A DNA stretch of 64,000 nucleotides from CAVTOO01 sp963736355 (GTDB lineage Bacteria > Pseudomonadota > Alphaproteobacteria > Rhizobiales > Xanthobacteraceae): contig CAVTOO010000007.1 in assembly GCA_963736355.1 (NCBI GenBank), positions 186,001-250,000 of the forward strand, read 5' to 3'. Position numbers and translations under genes: made by a program. This document shows positions 62,778-64,000 of the stretch, in pieces (position 1 is the first letter of the stretch; each line of letters opens with the position of its first letter). A model generated the notes under the pieces. It was given only the letters and a program-made list of their open reading frames with translations, searched no databases and was not told the DNA's origin.

Positions 62778-64000
62778 GAGCGGCCTCCTTCCTTGAGCAT
62801 CGTATCCTTGAGCATGGTACGCGGATCGACGATCTCGCCCGCGACAGCGGCTGCCGCCACGACATAAGCGCCGGCAAGATAGATGCTCGCCTCGCGGCTG
62901 CCGTTGCGCCCGCGATAGTTGAACTGATGCGTCGAAATCGACACTTCGGCGTCGCTCAGCAATCCCTGATAGCCCCAGCAGGTGGTGCAGCCCGGCGCCA
63001 GCACATTGGCGCCTGCACGCGCGAAAATCTCGATCAGGCCTTCGGCGGCGGCATCCGCATAAATCTCGCGGCTGCCCGGCGTGATGTACATCGTCACATG
63101 CGGCGCGATGGTGCGGCCCTTGAGCACTTCGGCGGCGGCGCGCAGATCGTCGAGGCGATTGCCCGCGCATGAACCGATCGTCGCCTGATCGACGCGTTGC
63201 CCCTGAACCTCACGCAACGGCACCGACGCCGACAGTTCCGGCGGCGGCGTCACCGTCGGCTCGAGTTCCGACAGATTGTAGGTGATCTTGAAATAGTAGT
63301 CGGCATCGGCGTCCGGCGCGAACCGATACTGTGGGCGGCCCTCGGCCCGTGCATTGACGTAATCGAGCGCGCGCTGGTCCACATCGCAAATCGCGGTATC
63401 GGCGCCGGCATGATACACCGTGGCGCAGAGCGTCTGGCGATCGTCGAGACTGAGCGCGCCCAGCCCCTCGCCGCCGAATTCGACGCAGGTTTGCAGCAGC
63501 TTGTCGTTGGCGCCGTAGTCGCGCAGGATTTTCTGCACCAGATCGCGCGCCGTGACGCCGAACGGCAGCTTGCCCGTGAGTTCGAACCGCGCGGTGCGCG
63601 GCACCGACACCCAGTTGCGGTCCGTCACCAGCGGCACGAAGATTTCCGGGCCAATCGGAATGCACAGCGCACCGACAGCGCCGATGGAAGCGATGTTCTG
63701 CTCGTCGCCGAAAATCAGAACGCCCGGCCGCGCGAAGCCCTTCTCGGTGAGGATGTGATGCCGCAGACCGCTGCCGGGACCGTAGAAATTCTTGATGCCG
63801 TTGCGCGAGGTGAAATCGCGCATGCTCTTGTGGTTCTTCCAGTAGTCGCTGCCCATCGCACCCGACGTCGTGTGGTCGATCACCATCACCACCTTGTCGG
63901 GCCGCGCGACGTTATCGACGCCGATCCGCTCCATGTTCTTCAGATGCAGCGGCCACACGAGTTCCATGCAGACGCTGTGGTCGGGCGTCACCTCGACATA
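62774..64000 (-). CDS. LeuC/aconitase-family hydro-lyase, large subunit (cut by window edge)
   Basis: The frame is open to the right edge, so the N-terminus is outside the window. Visible are DHTTSGAMGSDYWKNHKSMR, GPGSGLRHHILTEKGFARPG, the first [4Fe-4S] ligand in QATIGSCAGNRLDDLRAA, and the CxxC in LAPGCTTCWGYQG. The family dehydrates or rearranges 2- or 3-hydroxy di- or tricarboxylates. It pairs with the small subunit by ATGA overlap. The distance from the leucine pathway genes and the TTT neighbours suggest a catabolic role. Confidence 0.85.
   Translation of the reverse strand, partial: YVEVTPDHSVCMELVWPLHLKNMERIGVDNVARPDKVVMVIDHTTSGAMGSDYWKNHKSMRDFTSRNGIKNFYGPGSGLRHHILTEKGFARPGVLIFGDEQNIASIGAVGALCIPIGPEIFVPLVTDRNWVSVPRTARFELTGKLPFGVTARDLVQKILRDYGANDKLLQTCVEFGGEGLGALSLDDRQTLCATVYHAGADTAICDVDQRALDYVNARAEGRPQYRFAPDADADYYFKITYNLSELEPTVTPPPELSASVPLREVQGQRVDQATIGSCAGNRLDDLRAAAEVLKGRTIAPHVTMYITPGSREIYADAAAEGLIEIFARAGANVLAPGCTTCWGYQGLLSDAEVSISTHQFNYRGRNGSREASIYLAGAYVVAAAAVAGEIVDPRTMLKDTMLKEGGRS

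Overview
The window looks like a chromosomal segment of an alphaproteobacterium, most likely a Rhizobiales member near Bradyrhizobium, Rhodopseudomonas or Pseudolabrys. The reasons are the high G+C, the alphaproteobacterial form of RpoA, EF-G and ribosomal proteins, a palindromic intergenic repeat I recognise from Rhizobiales (two copies), and genes for a tripartite tricarboxylate transporter (TTT). No genus is proven from sequence alone.

Two gene blocks make up the window. From the left edge to about 50 kb every gene is on the minus strand and reads from high to low coordinates. The order is tRNA-Trp, secE, nusG, rplK, rplA, rplJ, rplL, rpoB, rpoC, a strong terminator, an FAD-oxidoreductase/methyltransferase fusion gene, an ABC exporter, then the str operon (rpsL, rpsG, fusA, tuf) running into S10, spc and alpha (rpsJ to rplQ, with secY, adk and rpoA). 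A terminator after rplQ closes the superoperon. After it come an ankyrin-repeat protein, a Do-family periplasmic protease, rarA and a truncated secreted protein.

Upstream of tRNA-Trp lies an accessory zone. A 3.2-kb segment (VIT-like membrane protein, TorF-like porin, PBP4-type D,D-carboxypeptidase) lies between an intact tRNA-Gly gene and a 54-nt degenerate copy of that tRNA's 3' part. This is the geometry of an old tRNA-targeted insertion. Next is an operon of DUF849/BKACE enzyme, aldo/keto reductase, DUF1537 four-carbon acid-sugar kinase and PdxA2. The last two overlap by ATGA and together match the known threonate/erythronate route to dihydroxyacetone phosphate. From 49 to 64 kb there is a mosaic of small, often divergent catabolic units: bicupin, HpaI aldolase, metal hydrolase, SnoaL-like protein, two paralogous IclR regulators, alpha/beta-hydrolase, SDR, TctA/TctB/TctC, an orphan solute-binding protein and a LeuCD-like hydro-lyase. 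Bidirectional terminators separate many of them, and several intergenic regions carry palindromes or 20-bp-period direct repeats. I read this as uptake and degradation of one or more hydroxy- or oxo-carboxylates; the substrate is not determinable here.

The sequence contains many single-base indels, mostly insertions. They break indispensable genes (rpoA, fusA, rpsE, rpsN, rplE, rpmD, adk) and are very dense at 44.5-48.7 kb. I treat them as sequence or assembly errors and give corrected gene spans, with each suspected site noted.
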